Shown: piece after piece, positions 12,277 through 27,200 of the stretch
How the letters are laid out: each line of letters opens with the position of its first letter
Position numbering within the stretch: position 1 is the first letter of the stretch
The notes under the pieces: generated by a model
Seen by the model: the letters and a program-made list of their open reading frames with translations, nothing else
Databases searched by the model: none
Told to the model about the DNA's origin: nothing
Made by a program: the position numbers and the translations under genes
Assembly (NCBI RefSeq): GCF_964355755.1
Contig: NC_092678.1
Coordinates: 10,514,922-10,578,921 of the forward strand
Direction of reading: 5' to 3'
Length of the DNA stretch: 64,000 nucleotides
Origin: Antedon mediterranea
Lineage: Eukaryota > Echinodermata > Crinoidea > Comatulida > Antedonidae

Positions 12277-15200
12277 ACACTTTGATGTTTTGTGTGAAAA
12301 AGTTTTGTCAAAATGCTCAAAATGGTCTAAAACGTTTTTAAAACGATATTAAGCTATTTTGTGCTCTTTGATGTTTTTGTATAACCAAGTTTTTTCGAAA
12401 ATCACAAAATGGTCTAAAACGTCTCCAAATGCGATTTGAAGATATTCTGAGCACTTTGGTGTTTTTATGTTAAAAAGTTTTTTCGAAAATCACAAAATGG
12501 TCTAAAACGTCTCCAAATGCGATTTGAAGATATTCTGAGCACTTTGGTGTTTTTATGTTAAAAAGTTTTTTCGAAAATCACAAAATGGTCTAAAACGTCT
12601 CCAAATGCGATTTGAAGCTATTCTATACACTTTGATGTTTTGTGTTAAAAAGTTTTGTCGAAATGCTCAAAATGGTTTAAAACGTTTTTAAAACGATATT
12701 AAGCTATTTTGTGCTCTTTGATGTTTTTGTGTAACCAAGTTTCATCGAAATGAACAAAATGGTCTAAAACGTCTCCAAATGCGATTTGAAGCTTTTCCAA
12801 GCACTTTGCTGTTTTTATGTTAACAAGTTTTTTCGAAAATCACAAAATTGTCTAAAACGTCTCAAAATGCGATTTGAAGGTATTCTGAGCACTTTGGTGT
12901 TTTTGTGTGAAAAGTTTTAACGAAAAGCTCAAAATGGTCTAAAACGGTTCTAATGTGATTTTAAGCACTTTGATGTTTTTGTACAACCAAGTTTCATCGA
13001 AATGCTCAAAATGGTCTAAAACGTTTTTAAAACGATATTAAGCTATTTTGTGCTCTTTGATGTTTTTGTGTAACCAAGTTTTTTCGAAAATCACAAAATG
13101 GTCTAAAACGTCTCCAAATGCGATTTGAAGCTTTTCTAAACACTTTGGTGTTTTTGTGTTAACAAGTTTTTTCGAAAATCACAAAATGGTCTAAAACGTC
13201 TCAAAATGCGATTTGAAGGTATTCTGAGCACTTTGGTGTTTTTGTGTGAAAAGTTTTAACGAAATGCTCAAAATGGTCTAAAACGGTTTCTAATGTGATT
13301 TTAACCACTTTGATGTTTTTGTGTAACCAAGTTCTTTTCGAAAATCACAAAATGGTCTAAAATGTCTCCAAATGCGATTTGAAGCTTTTCTAAGCACTTT
13401 GGTGTTTTTATGTTAACAAGTTTTTTTGAAAATCACAAAATGGTCTAAAACGTCTCAAAATGCGATTTGAAGGTATTCTGAGCACTTTGGTGTTTTTGTG
13501 TGAAAATTTTTAACGAAATGCTCAAAATGGTCTAAAACGGTTTCTAATGTGATTTTAACCACTTTGATGTTTTTGTGTAACCAAGTTTTTTCGAAAATCA
13601 CAAAATGGTCTGAAACGTCTCCAAATGCGATTTGAAGCTTTTCTAAGCACTTTGGTGTTTTTATGTTAACAAGTTTTTTCGAAAATCACAAAATGGTCTA
13701 AAACGTCTCCAAATGCGATTTGAAGCTATTCTGTACACTTTGATGTTTTGTGTGAAAAGTTTTAACGAAATGCTCAAAATTGTCTAAAACGGTTTCTAAT
13801 GTGATTTTAAGCACTTTGATGTTTTTGTAAAACCAAGTTTCATCGAAATGCACAAAATGGTCTAAAACGTCTCCAAATGCGATTTGAAGCTTTTCCAAGC
13901 ACTTTGGTGTTTTTATGTTAACAAGGTTTTTCGAAAATCACAAAATGGTCTAAAACGTCTCCAAATGCGATTTGAAGCTTTTCCAAGCACTTTGCTGTTT
14001 TTATGTTAACAAGTTTTTTCGAAAATCACAAAATGGTCTAAAACGTCTCAAAATACGATATTAAGCTGTTTTGTGCACTTTGATGATTTGTGTGAAAAGT
14101 TTTAACGAAATGCTCAAAATGGTCTAAAACGGTTTCTAATGTGATTTTAAGCACTTTGATGTTTTTATGTAGCCAAGTTTTTTCGAAAATCACAAAATGG
14201 TCAAAAACGTCTCCAAATGCGATTTGAAGCTTTTCTAAGCACTTTGGTTTTTTTATGTTAACAAGTTTTTTCGAAAATCACAAAATGGTCTAAAACGTCT
14301 TCAAATGCGATTTGAAGATATTCTGAGCACTTTGGTGTTTTTCTGTTAAAAAGTATTTTCGAAAACCACAAAATGGCCTAAAACGTCTCCAAATGCGATT
14401 TGAAGCTATTCTGTACACTTTGATGTTTTGTGTGAAAAAGTTTTGTCAAAATGCTCAAAATGGTCTAAAACGTTTTTAAAACGATATTAAGCTATTTTGT
14501 GCTCTTTGATGTGTTTGTATAACCAAGTTTTTTCGAAAATCACAAAATGGTCTAAAACGTCTCCAAATGCGATTTGAAGCTTTTCCAAGCACTTTCCTGT
14601 TTTTATGTTAACAATTTTTTTCGAAAATCATAAAATGGTCTAAAACGTCTCCAAATGCGATTTGAAGCTATTCTGTACACTTTGATGTTTTGTGTGAAAA
14701 GTTTTGTCGAAATGCTCAAAATGGTCTAAAACGTTTTTAAAACGATATTAAGCTATTTTGTGCTCTTTGATGTTTTTGTGTAACCAAGTTTCATCGAAAT
14801 GAACAAAATGGTCTAAAACGTCTCCAAATGCGATTTGAAGCTTTTCTAAGCACTTTGGTGTTTTTATGTTAACAAGTTTTTTCGAAAATCACAAAATGGT
14901 CTAAAACGTCTCCAAATGCGATTTGAAGATATTCTGAGCACTTTGCTGTTTTTATGTTAACAAGTTTTTTCGAAAATCACAAAATGGTCTAAAACGTCTC
15001 AAAATGCTATTTGAAGGTATTCTGAGCACTTTGGTGTTTTTGTGTGAAAAGTTTTAACGAAATGCTCAAAATGGTCTAAAACGGTTCTAATGTGATTTTA
15101 AGCACTTTGATGTTTTTGTATAACCAAGTTTCATCGAAATGCTCAAAATGGTCTAAAACGTTTTTAAAACGATATTAAGCTATTTTGTGCTCTTTGATGT

Positions 15201-18200
15201 TTTTGTGTAACGAAGTTTCATCGAAATGAACAAAATGGTCTAAAACGTCTCCAAATGCGATTTGAAGCTTTTCCAAGCACTTTGCTGTTTTTATGTTAAC
15301 AAGTTTTTTCGAAAATCACAAAATGGCCTAAAACGTCTCAAAATGCGATTTCAAGGTATTCTGAGCACTTTGGTGTTTTTGTGTGAAAGGTTTTAACGAA
15401 ATGCTCAAAATGGTCTAAAACGGTTTCTAATGTGATTTAAAGCACTTTGATGTTTTTGTATAACCAAGTTTCATCGAAATGCACAAAATGGTCTAAAACG
15501 TCTCCAAATGCGATTTGAAGCTTTTCTAAGCACTTTGCTGTTTTTATGTTAACAAGTTTTTTCGAAAATCACAAAATGGTCTAAAACGTCTCCAAATGCG
15601 ATTTGAAGATATTCTGAGCACTTTGGTGTTTTTATGTTAAAAAGTTTTTTCGAAAATCACAAAATGGTCTAAAACGTCTCCAAATGCGATTTGAAGATAT
15701 TCTGAGCACTTCGGTGTTTTTATGTTAAAAAGTTTTTTCGAAAATCACAAAATGGTCTAAAACGTCTCCAAATGCGATTTGAAGCTATTCTGTACACTTT
15801 GATGTTTTGTGTGAAAAAGTTTTGTCGAAATGCTCAAAATGGTCTAAAACGTTTTTAAAACGATATTAAGCTATTTTGTGCTCTTTGATGTTTTTCTGTA
15901 ACCAAGTTTTATCGAAATGAACAAAATGGTCTAAAACGTCTCCAAATGCGATTTGAAGCTTTTCCAAGCACTTTGCTGTTTTTATGTTAACAAGTTTTTT
16001 CGAAAATCACAAAATGGTCTAAAACGTCTCAAAATGCGATTTGAAGGTATTCTGAGCACTTTGGTGTTTTTGTGTGAAAAGTTTTAACGAAATGCTCAAA
16101 ATTGTCTAAAACGGTTTCTAATGTGATTTTAAGCACTTTGATGTTTTTGTAAAACCAAGTTTCATCGAAATGAACAAAATGGTCTAAAATGTCTCCAAAT
16201 GCGATTTGAAGCTTTTCCAAGCACTTTGCTGTTTTTATGTTAACAAGCTTTTTCGAAAATCACAAAATGGTCTAAAACGTCTCCAAATGCGATTTGAAGA
16301 TATTCTGAGCACTTTGGTGTTTTTATGTTAAAAATTTTTTTCGAAAATCACAAAATGGTCTAAAACGTCTCCAAATGCGATTTGAAGATATTCTGAGCAC
16401 TTTGGTGTTTTTATGTTAAAAAGTTTTTTCGAAAATCACAAAATGGTCTAAAACGTCTCCAAATGCGATTTGAAGCTATTCTGTACACTTTGATGTTTTG
16501 TGTGAAAAAGTTTTGTCGAAATGCTCAAAATGGTTTAAAACGTTTTTAAAACGATATTAAGTTATTTTGTGCTCTTTGATGTTTTTGTGTAACCAAGTTT
16601 CATCGAAATGAACAAAATGGTCTAAAACGTCTCCAAATGCGATTTGAAGCTTTTCCAAGCACTTTGCTGTTTTTATGTTAACAAGTTTTTTCGAAAATCA
16701 CAAAATGGTGTAAAACGTCTCAAAATGCGATTTGAAGGTATTCTGAGCACTTTGGTGCTTTTGTGTGAAAAGTTTTAACGAAATGCTCAAAATGGTCTAA
16801 AACGGTTCTAATGTGATTTTAAGCTATTCTAGACACTTTGATGTTTTGTGTGAAAAAGTTTTCTCGAAATGCTCAAAATGGTCTAAAACGTTTTCCAATA
16901 CCATATTAAGCTATTTTGTGCAATTTGATGTTTTTGTGTAACCAAGTTTTTTGAAATGCGATTTGAAGATATTCTGAGGACTTTGGTGTTTTTATGTTAA
17001 AAAGTTTTTTCGAAAATCACAAAATGGTCTAAAACGTCTCCAAATGCGATTTGAAGATATTCTGAGCACTTTGGTGTTTTTATGTTAAAAAGTTTTTTCG
17101 AAAATCACAAAATGGTCTAAAACGTCTCCAAATGCGAGTTGAAGCTATTCTGTACACTTTGATGTTTTGTGTGAAAAAGTTTTGTCGAAATGCTCAAAAT
17201 GGTCTAAAACGTTTTTAAAACGATATTAAGCTATTTTGTGCTCTTTGATGTTTTTGTGTAACCAAGTTTTTTCGAAAATCACAAAATGGTCTAAAACGTC
17301 TCCAAATGCGATTTGAAGCTTTTCTAAGCACTTTGGTGTTTTTATGTTAACAAGTTTTTTCGCAAATCACAAAATGGTCTAAAACGTCTCCAAATGCGAT
17401 TTGAAGATATTCTGAGCACATTGGTGTTTTTATGTTAAAAAGTTTTTTCGAAAATCACAAAATGGTCTAAAACGTTTCCAAATGCGATTTGAAGCTCTTC
17501 TGTACACTTTGATGTTTTGTGTGAAAAAGTTTTTTCGAAATGCTCAAAATGGTCTAAAACGTTTTTAAATACGATATTAAGCTGTTTTGTGCACTTTGAT
17601 GGTTTGTGTGAAAAGTTTTAACGAAATGCTCAAAATGGTCAAAAACGGTTTCTAATGTGATTTTAAGCACTTTGATGTTTTTGTGTAACCAAGTTTTTTC
17701 GAAAATCACAAATTGGTCTAAAACGTCTCCAAATGCGATTTGAAGCTTTTCTAAACACTTTGGTGCTTTTATGTTAACAAGTTTTTTCGAAAATCACAAA
17801 ATGGTCTAAAACGTCTCCAAATGCGATTTGAAGCTTTTCTAAACACTTTGGTGTTTTTATGTTAACAAGTTTTTTCGAAAATCACAAAATGGTCTAAAAC
17901 GTCTCCAAATGCGATTTGAAGATATTCTGTACACTTTGATGTTTTGTGTGAAAAAGTTTTCTCGAAATGCTCAAAATGGTCTAAAACGTTTTCCAATACC
18001 ATATTAAGCTATTTTGTGCAATTTGATGTTTTTATGTAACCAAGTTTTTTGAAATGCGATTTGAAGATATTCTGAGCACTTTGGTGTTTTTATGTTAAAA
18101 AGTTTTTTCGAAAATCACAAAATGGTCTAAAACGTCTCCAAATGCGATTTGAAGATATTCTGAGCACTTTGGTGTTTTTATGTTAAAAAGTTTTTTCGAA

Positions 18201-21200
18201 AATCACAAAATGGTCTAAAACGTCTCCAAATGCGATTTGAAGCTATTCTGTACACTTTGATGTTTTGTGTGAAAAAGTTTTGTCGAAATGCTCAAAATGG
18301 TCTAAAACGTTTTTAAAACGATATTAAGCTATTTTGTGCTCTTTGATGTTTTTGTGTAACCAAGTTTTTTCGAAAATCACAAAATGGTCTAAAACGTCTC
18401 CAAATGCGATTTGAAGCTTTTCTAAGCACTTTGGTGTTTTTATGTTAACAAGTTTTTTCGAAAATCACAAAATGGTCTAAAACGTCTCAAAATGCGATTT
18501 GAAGGTATTCTGAGCACTTTGGTGTTTTTGTGTGAAAAGTTTTAACGAAATGCTCAAAATGGTCTAAAACGGTTTCTAATGTGATTTTAAGCACTTTGAT
18601 GTTTTTGTGTAACCAAGTTTTTTCGAAAATCACAAAATGGTCTAAAACGTCTCCAAATGCGATTTGAAGCTATTCTGTACACTTTGATGTTTTGTGTGAA
18701 AAAAGTTTTGTCGAAATGCTCAAAATGGTCTAAAACGTTTTTAAAACGATATTGAGCTATTTTGTGCTCTTTGATGTTTTTGTGTAACCAAGTTTTATCG
18801 AAATGAACAAAATGGTCTAAAACGTCTCCAAATGCGATTTGAAGCTTTTCCAAGCACTTTGCTGTTTTTATGTTAACAGGTTTTTTCGAAAATCACAAAA
18901 TGGTCTAAAACGTCTCAAAATGCGAATTGAAGGTATTCTGAGCACTTTGGTGTTTTTGTGTGAAAAGTTTTAACGAAATGCTCAAAATTGTCTAAAACGG
19001 TTTCTAATGTGATTTTAAGCACTTTGATGTTTTTGTAAAACCAAGTTTCATCGAAATGCACAAAATGGTCTAAAATGTCTCCAAATGCGATTTTAAGCTT
19101 TTCCAAGCACTTTGCTGTTTTTATGTTAACAAGCTTTTTCGAAAATCACAAAATGGTCTAAAACGTCTCCAAATGCGATTTGAAGATATTCTGAGCACTT
19201 TGGTGTTTTTATGTTAAAAAGTTTTTTCGAAAATCACAAAATTGTCTAAAACGTCTCCAAATGCGATTTGAAGATATTCTGAGCACTTTGGTGTTTTTAT
19301 GTTAAAAAGTTTTTTCGAAAATCACAAAATGGTCTAAAACGTCTCCAAATGCGATTTGAAGCTATTCTGTACACTTTGATGTTTTGTGTGAAAAAGTTTT
19401 GTCGAAATGCTCAAAATGGTTTAAAACGTTTTTAAAACGATATTAAGCTATTTTGTGCTCTTTGATGTTTTTGTATAACCAAGTTTCATCGAAATGCACA
19501 AAATGGTCTAAAACGTCTCCAAATGCGATTTGAAGCTTTTCTAAGCACTTTGCTGTTTTTATGTTAACAAGTTTTTTCGAAAATCACAAAATGGTCTAAA
19601 ACGTCTCCAAATGCGATTTGAAGATATTCTGAGCACTTTGGTGTTTTTATGTTAAAAAGTTTTTTCGAAAATCACAAAATGGTCTAAAACGTCTCCAAAT
19701 GCGATTTGAAGATATTCTGAGCACTTTGGTGTTTTTATGTTAAAAAGTTTTTTCGAAAATCACAAAATTGTCTAAAACGTCTCCAAATGCGATTTGAAGC
19801 TATTCTGTACCCTTTGATGTTTTGTGTGAAAAAGTTTTGTCGAAATGCTCAAAATGGTCTAAAACGTTTTTAAAACGATATAAAGCTATTTTGTGCTCTT
19901 TGATGTTTTTGTGTAACCAAGTTTTTTCGAAAATCACAAAATGGTCTAAAACGTCTCCAAATGCGATTTGAAGCTTTTCTAAGCACTTTGGTGTTTTTAT
20001 GTTAACAAGTTTTTTCGAAAATCACAAAATGGTCTAAAACGTTTTAAAATGCGATTTGAAGGTATTCTGAGCACTTTGGTGTTTTTGTGTGAAAAGTTTT
20101 AACGAAATGCTCAAAATGGTCTAAAACGGTTTCTAATGTGATTTTAACCACTTTGATGTTTTTGTGTAACCAAGTTTTTTCGAAAATCACAAAATGGTCT
20201 AAAACGTCTCCAAATGCGATTTGAAGCTTTTCTAAGCACTTTGGTGTTTTTATGTTAACAAGTTTTTTCGAAAATCACAAAATGGTCTAAAACGTCTCCA
20301 AATGCGATTTGAAGCTATTCTGTACACTTTGATGTTTTGTGTGAAAAAGTTTCTCGAAATGCTCAAAATGGTCTAAAACGTTTTCCAATACCATATTAAG
20401 CTGTTTTGTGCAATTTGATGTTTTTGTGTAACCAAGTTTTTTGAAATGCGATATTAAGATATTCTGAGCACTTTGGTGTTTTTATGTTAAAAAGTTTTTT
20501 CGAAAATCACAAAATGGTCTAAAACGTCTCCAAATGCGATTTGAAGATATTCTGAGCACTTTGGTGTTTTTATGTTAAAAAGTTTTTTCGAAAATCACAA
20601 AATGGTCTAAAACGTCTCCAAATGCGATTTGAAGCTATTCTGTACACTTTGATGTTTTGTGTGAAAAAGTTTTGTCGAAATGCTCAAAATGGTCTAAAAC
20701 GTTTTTAAAACGATATTAAGCTATTTTGTGCTCTTTGATGTTTTTGTGTAACCAAGTTTTTTCGAAAATCACGAAATGGTCTAAAACGTCTTCAAATGCG
20801 ATTTGAAGCTTTTCTAAGCACTTTGGTGTTTTTATGTTAACAAGTTTTTTCGCAAATCACAAATAGGTCTAAAACGTCTCCAAATGCGATTTGAAGATAT
20901 TCTGAGCACATTGGTGTTTTTATGTTAAAAAGTTTTGTCGAAATGCTCAAAATGGTCTAAAACGTTTTTAAAACGATATTAAGCTATTTTGTCCTCTTTG
21001 ATGTTTTTATGTAACCAAGTTTCATCGAAATGAACAAAATGGTCTAAAACGTCTCCAAATACGATTTGAAGCTTTTCCAAGCACTTTGCTGTTTTTATGT
21101 TAACAAGTTTTTTCGAAAATCACAAAATGGTCTAAAACGTCTCAAAATGCGATTTGAAGGTATTCTGAGCACTTTGGTGTTTTTGTGTGAAAAGTTTTAA

Positions 21201-24200
21201 CGAAATGCTCAAAATGGTCTAAAACGGTTTCTAATGTGATTTTAAGCACTTTGATGTTTTTGTATAACCAAGTTTCATCGAAATTCACAAAATGGTCTAA
21301 AACGTCTCCAAATGCGATTTTAAGCTTTTCTAAGCACTTTGGTGTTTTTATGTTAACAAGGTTTTTCGAAAATCACAAAATGGTCTAAAACGTCTCCAAA
21401 TGCGATTTGAAGATATTCTGAGCACTTTGGTGTTTTTATGTTAACAAGTTTTTTCGAAAATCACAAAATGGTCTAAAACGTCTAAAAATACGATATTAAG
21501 CTGTTTTGTGCACTTTGATGATTTGTGTGAAAAGTTTTAACGAAATGCTCAAAATGGTCTAAAACGGTTTCTAATGTGATTTTAAGCACTTTGATGTTTT
21601 TATGTAGCCAAGTTTTTTCGAAAATCACAAAATGGTCAAAAACGTCTCCAAATGCGATTTGAAGCTTTTCTAAGCACTTTGGTTTTTTTATGTTAACAAG
21701 TTTTTTCGAAAATCACAAAATGGTCTAAAACGTCTTCAAATGCGATTTGAAGATATTCTGAGCACTTTGGTGTTTTTCTGTTAAAAAGTATTTTCGAAAA
21801 TCACAAAATGGTCTAAAACGTCTCCAAATGCGATTTGAAGCTATTCTGTACACTTTGATGTTTTGTGTGAAAAAGTTTTGTCAAAATGCTCAAAATGGTC
21901 TAAAACGTTTTTAAAACGATATTAAGCTATTTTGTGCTCTTTGATGTGTTTGTATAACCAAGTTTTTTCGAAAATCACAAAATGGTCTAAAACGTCTCCA
22001 AATGCGATTTGAAGCTTTTCCAAGCACTTTGCTGTTTTTATGTTAACAATTTTTTTCGAAAATCATAAAATGGTCTAAAACGTCTCCAAATGCGATTTGA
22101 AGCTATTCTGTACACTTTGATGTTTTGTGTGAAAAGTTTTGTCGAAATGCTCAAAATGGTCTAAAACGTTTTTAAAACGATATTAAGCTATTTTGTGCTC
22201 TTTGATGTTTTTGTGTAACCAAGTTTCATCGAAATGAACAAAATGGTCTAAAACGTCTCCAAATGCGATTTGAAGCTTTTCTAAGCACTTTGGTGTTTTT
22301 ATGTTAACAAGTTTTTTCGAAAATCACAAAATGGTCTAAAACGTCTCCAAATGCGATTTGAAGCTTTTCTAAGCACTTTGGTGTTTTTATGTTAACAAGT
22401 TTTTTCGAAAATCACAAAATGGTCTAAAACGTCTCAAAATGCGATTTGAAGGTATTCTGAGCACTTTGGTGTTTTTGTGTGAAAAGTTTTAACGAAATGC
22501 TCAAAATGGTCTAAAACGGTTTCTAATGTGATTTTAACCACTTTGATGTTTTTGTGTAACCAAGTTCTTTTCGAAAATCACAAAATGGTCTAAAACGTCT
22601 CCAAATGCGATTTGAAGCTCTTCTGTACACTTTGATGTTTTGTGTGAAAAAGTTTTGTCGAAATGCTCAAAATGGTCTAAAACGTTTTTAAATACGATAT
22701 TAAGCTGTTTTGTGCACTTTGATGATTTGTGTGAAAAGTTTTAACGAAATGCTCAAAATAGTCTATAACGGTTTCTAATGTGATTTTAAGCACTTTGATG
22801 TTTTTGTGTAATCAAGTTTTTTTGGAAATCACAAAATGGTCTAAAACGTCTCCAAATGCGATTTGAAGCTTTTCTAAGCACTTTGGTGTTTTTATGTTAA
22901 CAAGTTTTTTCGAAAATCACAAAATGGTCTAAAACGTCTCAAAATGCGATTTGAAGGTATTCTGAGCACTTTGGTGTTTTTGTGTGAAAAGTTTTAACGA
23001 AATGCTCAAAATGGTCTAAAACGGTTTCTAATGTGATTTTAACCACTTTGATGTTTTTGTGTAACCAAGTTTTTTCGAAAATCACAAAATGGTCTAAAAC
23101 GTCTCCAAATGCGATTTGAAGCTATTCTGTACACTTTGATGTTTTGTGTGAAAAAAGTTTTGTCGAAATGCTCAAAATGGTCTAAAACGTTTTTAAAACG
23201 ATATTAAGCTATTTTATGCTCTTTGATGTTTTTGTGTAACCAAGTTTTTTCGAAAATCACAAAATTGTCTAAAACGTCTCCGAATGCGATTTGAAGCTCT
23301 TCTGTACACTTTGATGTTTTGTGTGAAAAAGTTTTCTCGGAATGCTAAAAATGGTATAAAAACGTTTTCCAATACCATATTAAGCTATTTTGTGCAATTT
23401 GATGTTTTTGTGTAACCAAGTTTTTTCAAAAATCACAAAATTGTCTAAAACGTCTCCGAATGCGATTTGAAGCTCTTCTGTACACTTTGATGTTTTGTGT
23501 GAAAAAGTTTTCTCGAAATGCTAAAAATGGTCTAAAACGTTTTCCAATACCATATTAAGCTATTTTGTGCAATTTGATGTTTTTGTGTAACAAAGTTTTT
23601 TCGAAAATCACAAAATGGTCTAAAACGTCTCCAAATGCGATTTGAAGATATTCTGAGCACTTTGGTGTTTTTATGTTAAAAAGTTTTTTGGAAAATCACA
23701 AAATGGTCTAAAACGACTCCAAATGCGATTTGAAGCTATCCTGTACACTTTGATGTTTTGTGTGAAAAAGTTTTGTCGAAATGCTCAAAATGATCTAAAA
23801 CGTTTTTAAAACGATATTAAGCTATTTTGTGCTCTTTGATGTTTTTGTGTATCCAAGTTTCATCGAAATGAACAAAATGGTCTAAAACGTCTCCAAATGC
23901 GATTTGAAGGTATTCTGAGCACTTTGGTGTTTTTGTGTGAAAAGTTTTAACGAAATGCTCAAAATGGTCTAAAACGGTTTCTAATGTGATTTTAACCACT
24001 TTGATGTTTTTGTGTAACCAAGTTCTTTTCGAAAATCACAAAATGGTCTAAAACGTCTCCAAATGCGATTTGAAGCTTTTCTAAGCACTTTGGTGTTTTT
24101 ATGTTAAAAAGTTTTTTCGAAAATCACAAAATGGTCTAAAACGTCTCAAAATGCGATTTGAAGCTCTTCTGTACACTTTGATGTTTTGTGTGAAAAAGTT

Positions 24201-27200
24201 TTGTCGAAATGCTCAAAATGGTCTAAAACGTTTTTAAATACGATATTAAGCTGTTTTGTGCACTTTGATGATTTGTGTGAAAAGTTTTAACGAAATGTTC
24301 AAAATAGTCTAAAACGGTTTCTAATGTGATTTTAAGCACTTTGATGTTTTTGTGTAACCAAGTTTTTTCGGAAATCACAAAATGGTCTAAAACGTCTCAA
24401 AATGCGATTTGAAGCTTTTCTAAGCACTTTGGTGTTTTTATGTTAACAAGTTTTTTCGAAAATCACAAAATGGTCTAAAACGTCTCAAAATGCGATTGAA
24501 GGTATTCTGAGCACTTTGGTGTTTTTGTGTGAAAAGTTTTAACGAAATGCTCAAAATGGTCTAAAACGGTTCTAATGTGATTTTAAGCACTTTGATGTTT
24601 TTGTATAACCAAGTTTCATCGAAATGCTCAAAATGATGTAAAACGTTTTTAAAACGATATTAAGCTATTTTGTGCTCTTTGATGTTTTTGTGTAACCAAG
24701 TTTTTTCGAAAATCACAAAATGGTCTAAAACGTCTCCAAATGCGATTTGAAGCTTTTCTAAGCACTTTGGTGTTTTTATGTTAACAAGTTTTTTCGAAAA
24801 TCACAAAATGGTCTAAAACGTCTCAAAATGCGATTTGAAGGTATTCTGAGCACTTTGGTGTTTTTGTGTGAAAAGTTTTAACGAAATGCTCAAAATGGTC
24901 TAAAACGGTTTCTAATGTGATTTTAACCACTTTGATGTTTTTGTGTAACCAAGTTTTTTCGAAAATCACAAAATGGTCTAAAACGTCTCCAAATGCGATT
25001 TGAAGCTTTTCTAAGCACTTTGGTGTTTTTATGTTAACAAGTTTTTTCGAAAATCACAAAATGGTCTAAAACGTCTCAAATAGCGATTTGAAGCTATTCT
25101 GTACACTTTGATGTTTTGTGTTAAAAAAGTTTTGTCGAAATGCTCAAAATGGTCTAAAACGTTTTTAAAACGATATTAAGCTATTTTGTGCTCTTTGATG
25201 TTTTTGTGTAACCAAGTTTTATCGAAATGAACAAAATGGTCTAAAACGTCTCCAAATGCGATTTGAAGCTTTTCCAAGCACTTTGCTGTTTTTATGTTAA
25301 CAAGTTTTTTCGAAAATCACAAAATGGTCTAAAACATCTCCAAATGCGATTTGAAGATATTCTGAGCACTTTGGTGTTTTTATGTTAAAAAGTTTTTTCG
25401 AAAATCACAAAATGGTCTAGAACGTCTCCAAATGCGATTTGAAGCTCTTCTGTACACTTTGATGTTTTGTGTGAAAAAGTTTTGTCAAAATGCTCAAAAT
25501 GGTCTAAAACGTTTTTAAAACGATATTAAGCTATTTTGTGCTCTTTGATGTTTTTGTATAACCAAGTTTTTTCGAAAATCACAAAATGGTCTAAAACGTC
25601 TCCAAATGCGATTTGAAGATATTCTGAGCACTTTGGTGTTTTTATGTTAAAAAGTTTTTTCGAAAATCACAAAATGGTCTAAAACGTCTCCAAATGCGAT
25701 TTGAAGATATTCTGAGCACTTTGGTGTTTTTATGTTAAAAAGTTTTTTCGAAAATCACAAAATGGTCTAAAACGTCTCCAAATGCGATTTGAAGCTATTC
25801 TATACACTTTGATGTTTTGTGTTAAAAAGTTTTGTCGAAATGCTCAAAATGGTTTAAAACGTTTTTAAAACGATATTAAGCTATTTTGTGCTCTTTGATG
25901 TTTTTGTGTAACCAAGTTTCATCGAAATGAACAAAATGGTCTAAAACGTCTCCAAATGCGATTTGAAGCTTTTCCAAGCACTTTGGTGTTTTTATGTTAA
26001 CAAGTTTTTTCGAAAATCACAAAATTGTCTAAAACGTCTCAAAATGCGATTTGAAGGTATTCTGAGCACTTTGGTGTTTTTGTGTGAAAAGTTTTAACGA
26101 AAAGCTCAAAATGGTCTAAAACGGTTCTAATGTGATTTTAAGCACTTTGATGTTTTTGTACAACCAAGTTTCATCGAAATGCTCAAAATGGTCTAAAACG
26201 TTTTTAAAACGATATTAAGCTATTTTGTGCTCTTTGATGTTTTTGTGTAACCAAGTTTTTTCGAAAATCACAAAATGGTCTAAAACGTCTCCAAATGCGA
26301 TTTGAAGCTTTTCTAAGCACTTTGGTGTTTTTATGTTAACAAGTTTTTTCGAAAATCACAAAATGGTCTAAAACGTCTCAAAATGCGATTTGAAGGTATT
26401 CTGAGCACTTTGGTGTTTTTGTGTGAAAAGTTTTAACGAAATGCTCAAAATGGTCTAAAACGGTTTCTAATGTGATTTTAACCACTTTGATGTTTTTGTG
26501 TAACCAAGTTTTTTTGAAAATCACAAAATGGTCTAAAACGTCTCCAAATGCGATTTGAAGCTTTTCTAAGCACTTTGGTGTTTTTATGTTAACAAGTTTT
26601 TTCGAAAATCACAAAATGGTCTAAAACGTCTCCAAATGCGATTTGAAGATATTCTGAGCACTTTGGTGTTTTTCTGTTAAAAAGTAATTTCGAAAATCAC
26701 AAAATTGTCTAAAACGTCTCCAAATGCAATTTGAAGCTATTCTGTACACTTTGATGTTTTGTGTGAAAAAGTTTTGTCAAAATGCTCAAAATGGTCTAAA
26801 ACGTTTTTAAAACGATATTAAGCTATTTTGTGCTCTTTGATGTTTTTGTATAACCAAGTTTTTTCGAAAATCACAAAATCGTCTAAAACGTCTCCAAATG
26901 CGATTTGAAGCTTTTCTAAACACTTTGGTGTTTTTATGTTAACAAGTTTTTTCGAAAATCACAAAATGGTCTAAAACGTCTCCAAATCCGATTTGAAGCT
27001 ATTCTGTACACTTTGATGTTTTGTGTGAAAAAGTTTTGTCGAAATGCTCAAAATGGTCTAAAACGTTTTTAAAACGATATTAAGCTATTTTGTGCTCTTT
27101 GATGTTTTTTTGTAACCAAGTTTCATCGATATTAACAAAATGGTCTAAAACGTCTCAAAATGCGATTTGAAGGTATTCTGAGCACTTTGGTGTTTTTGGG

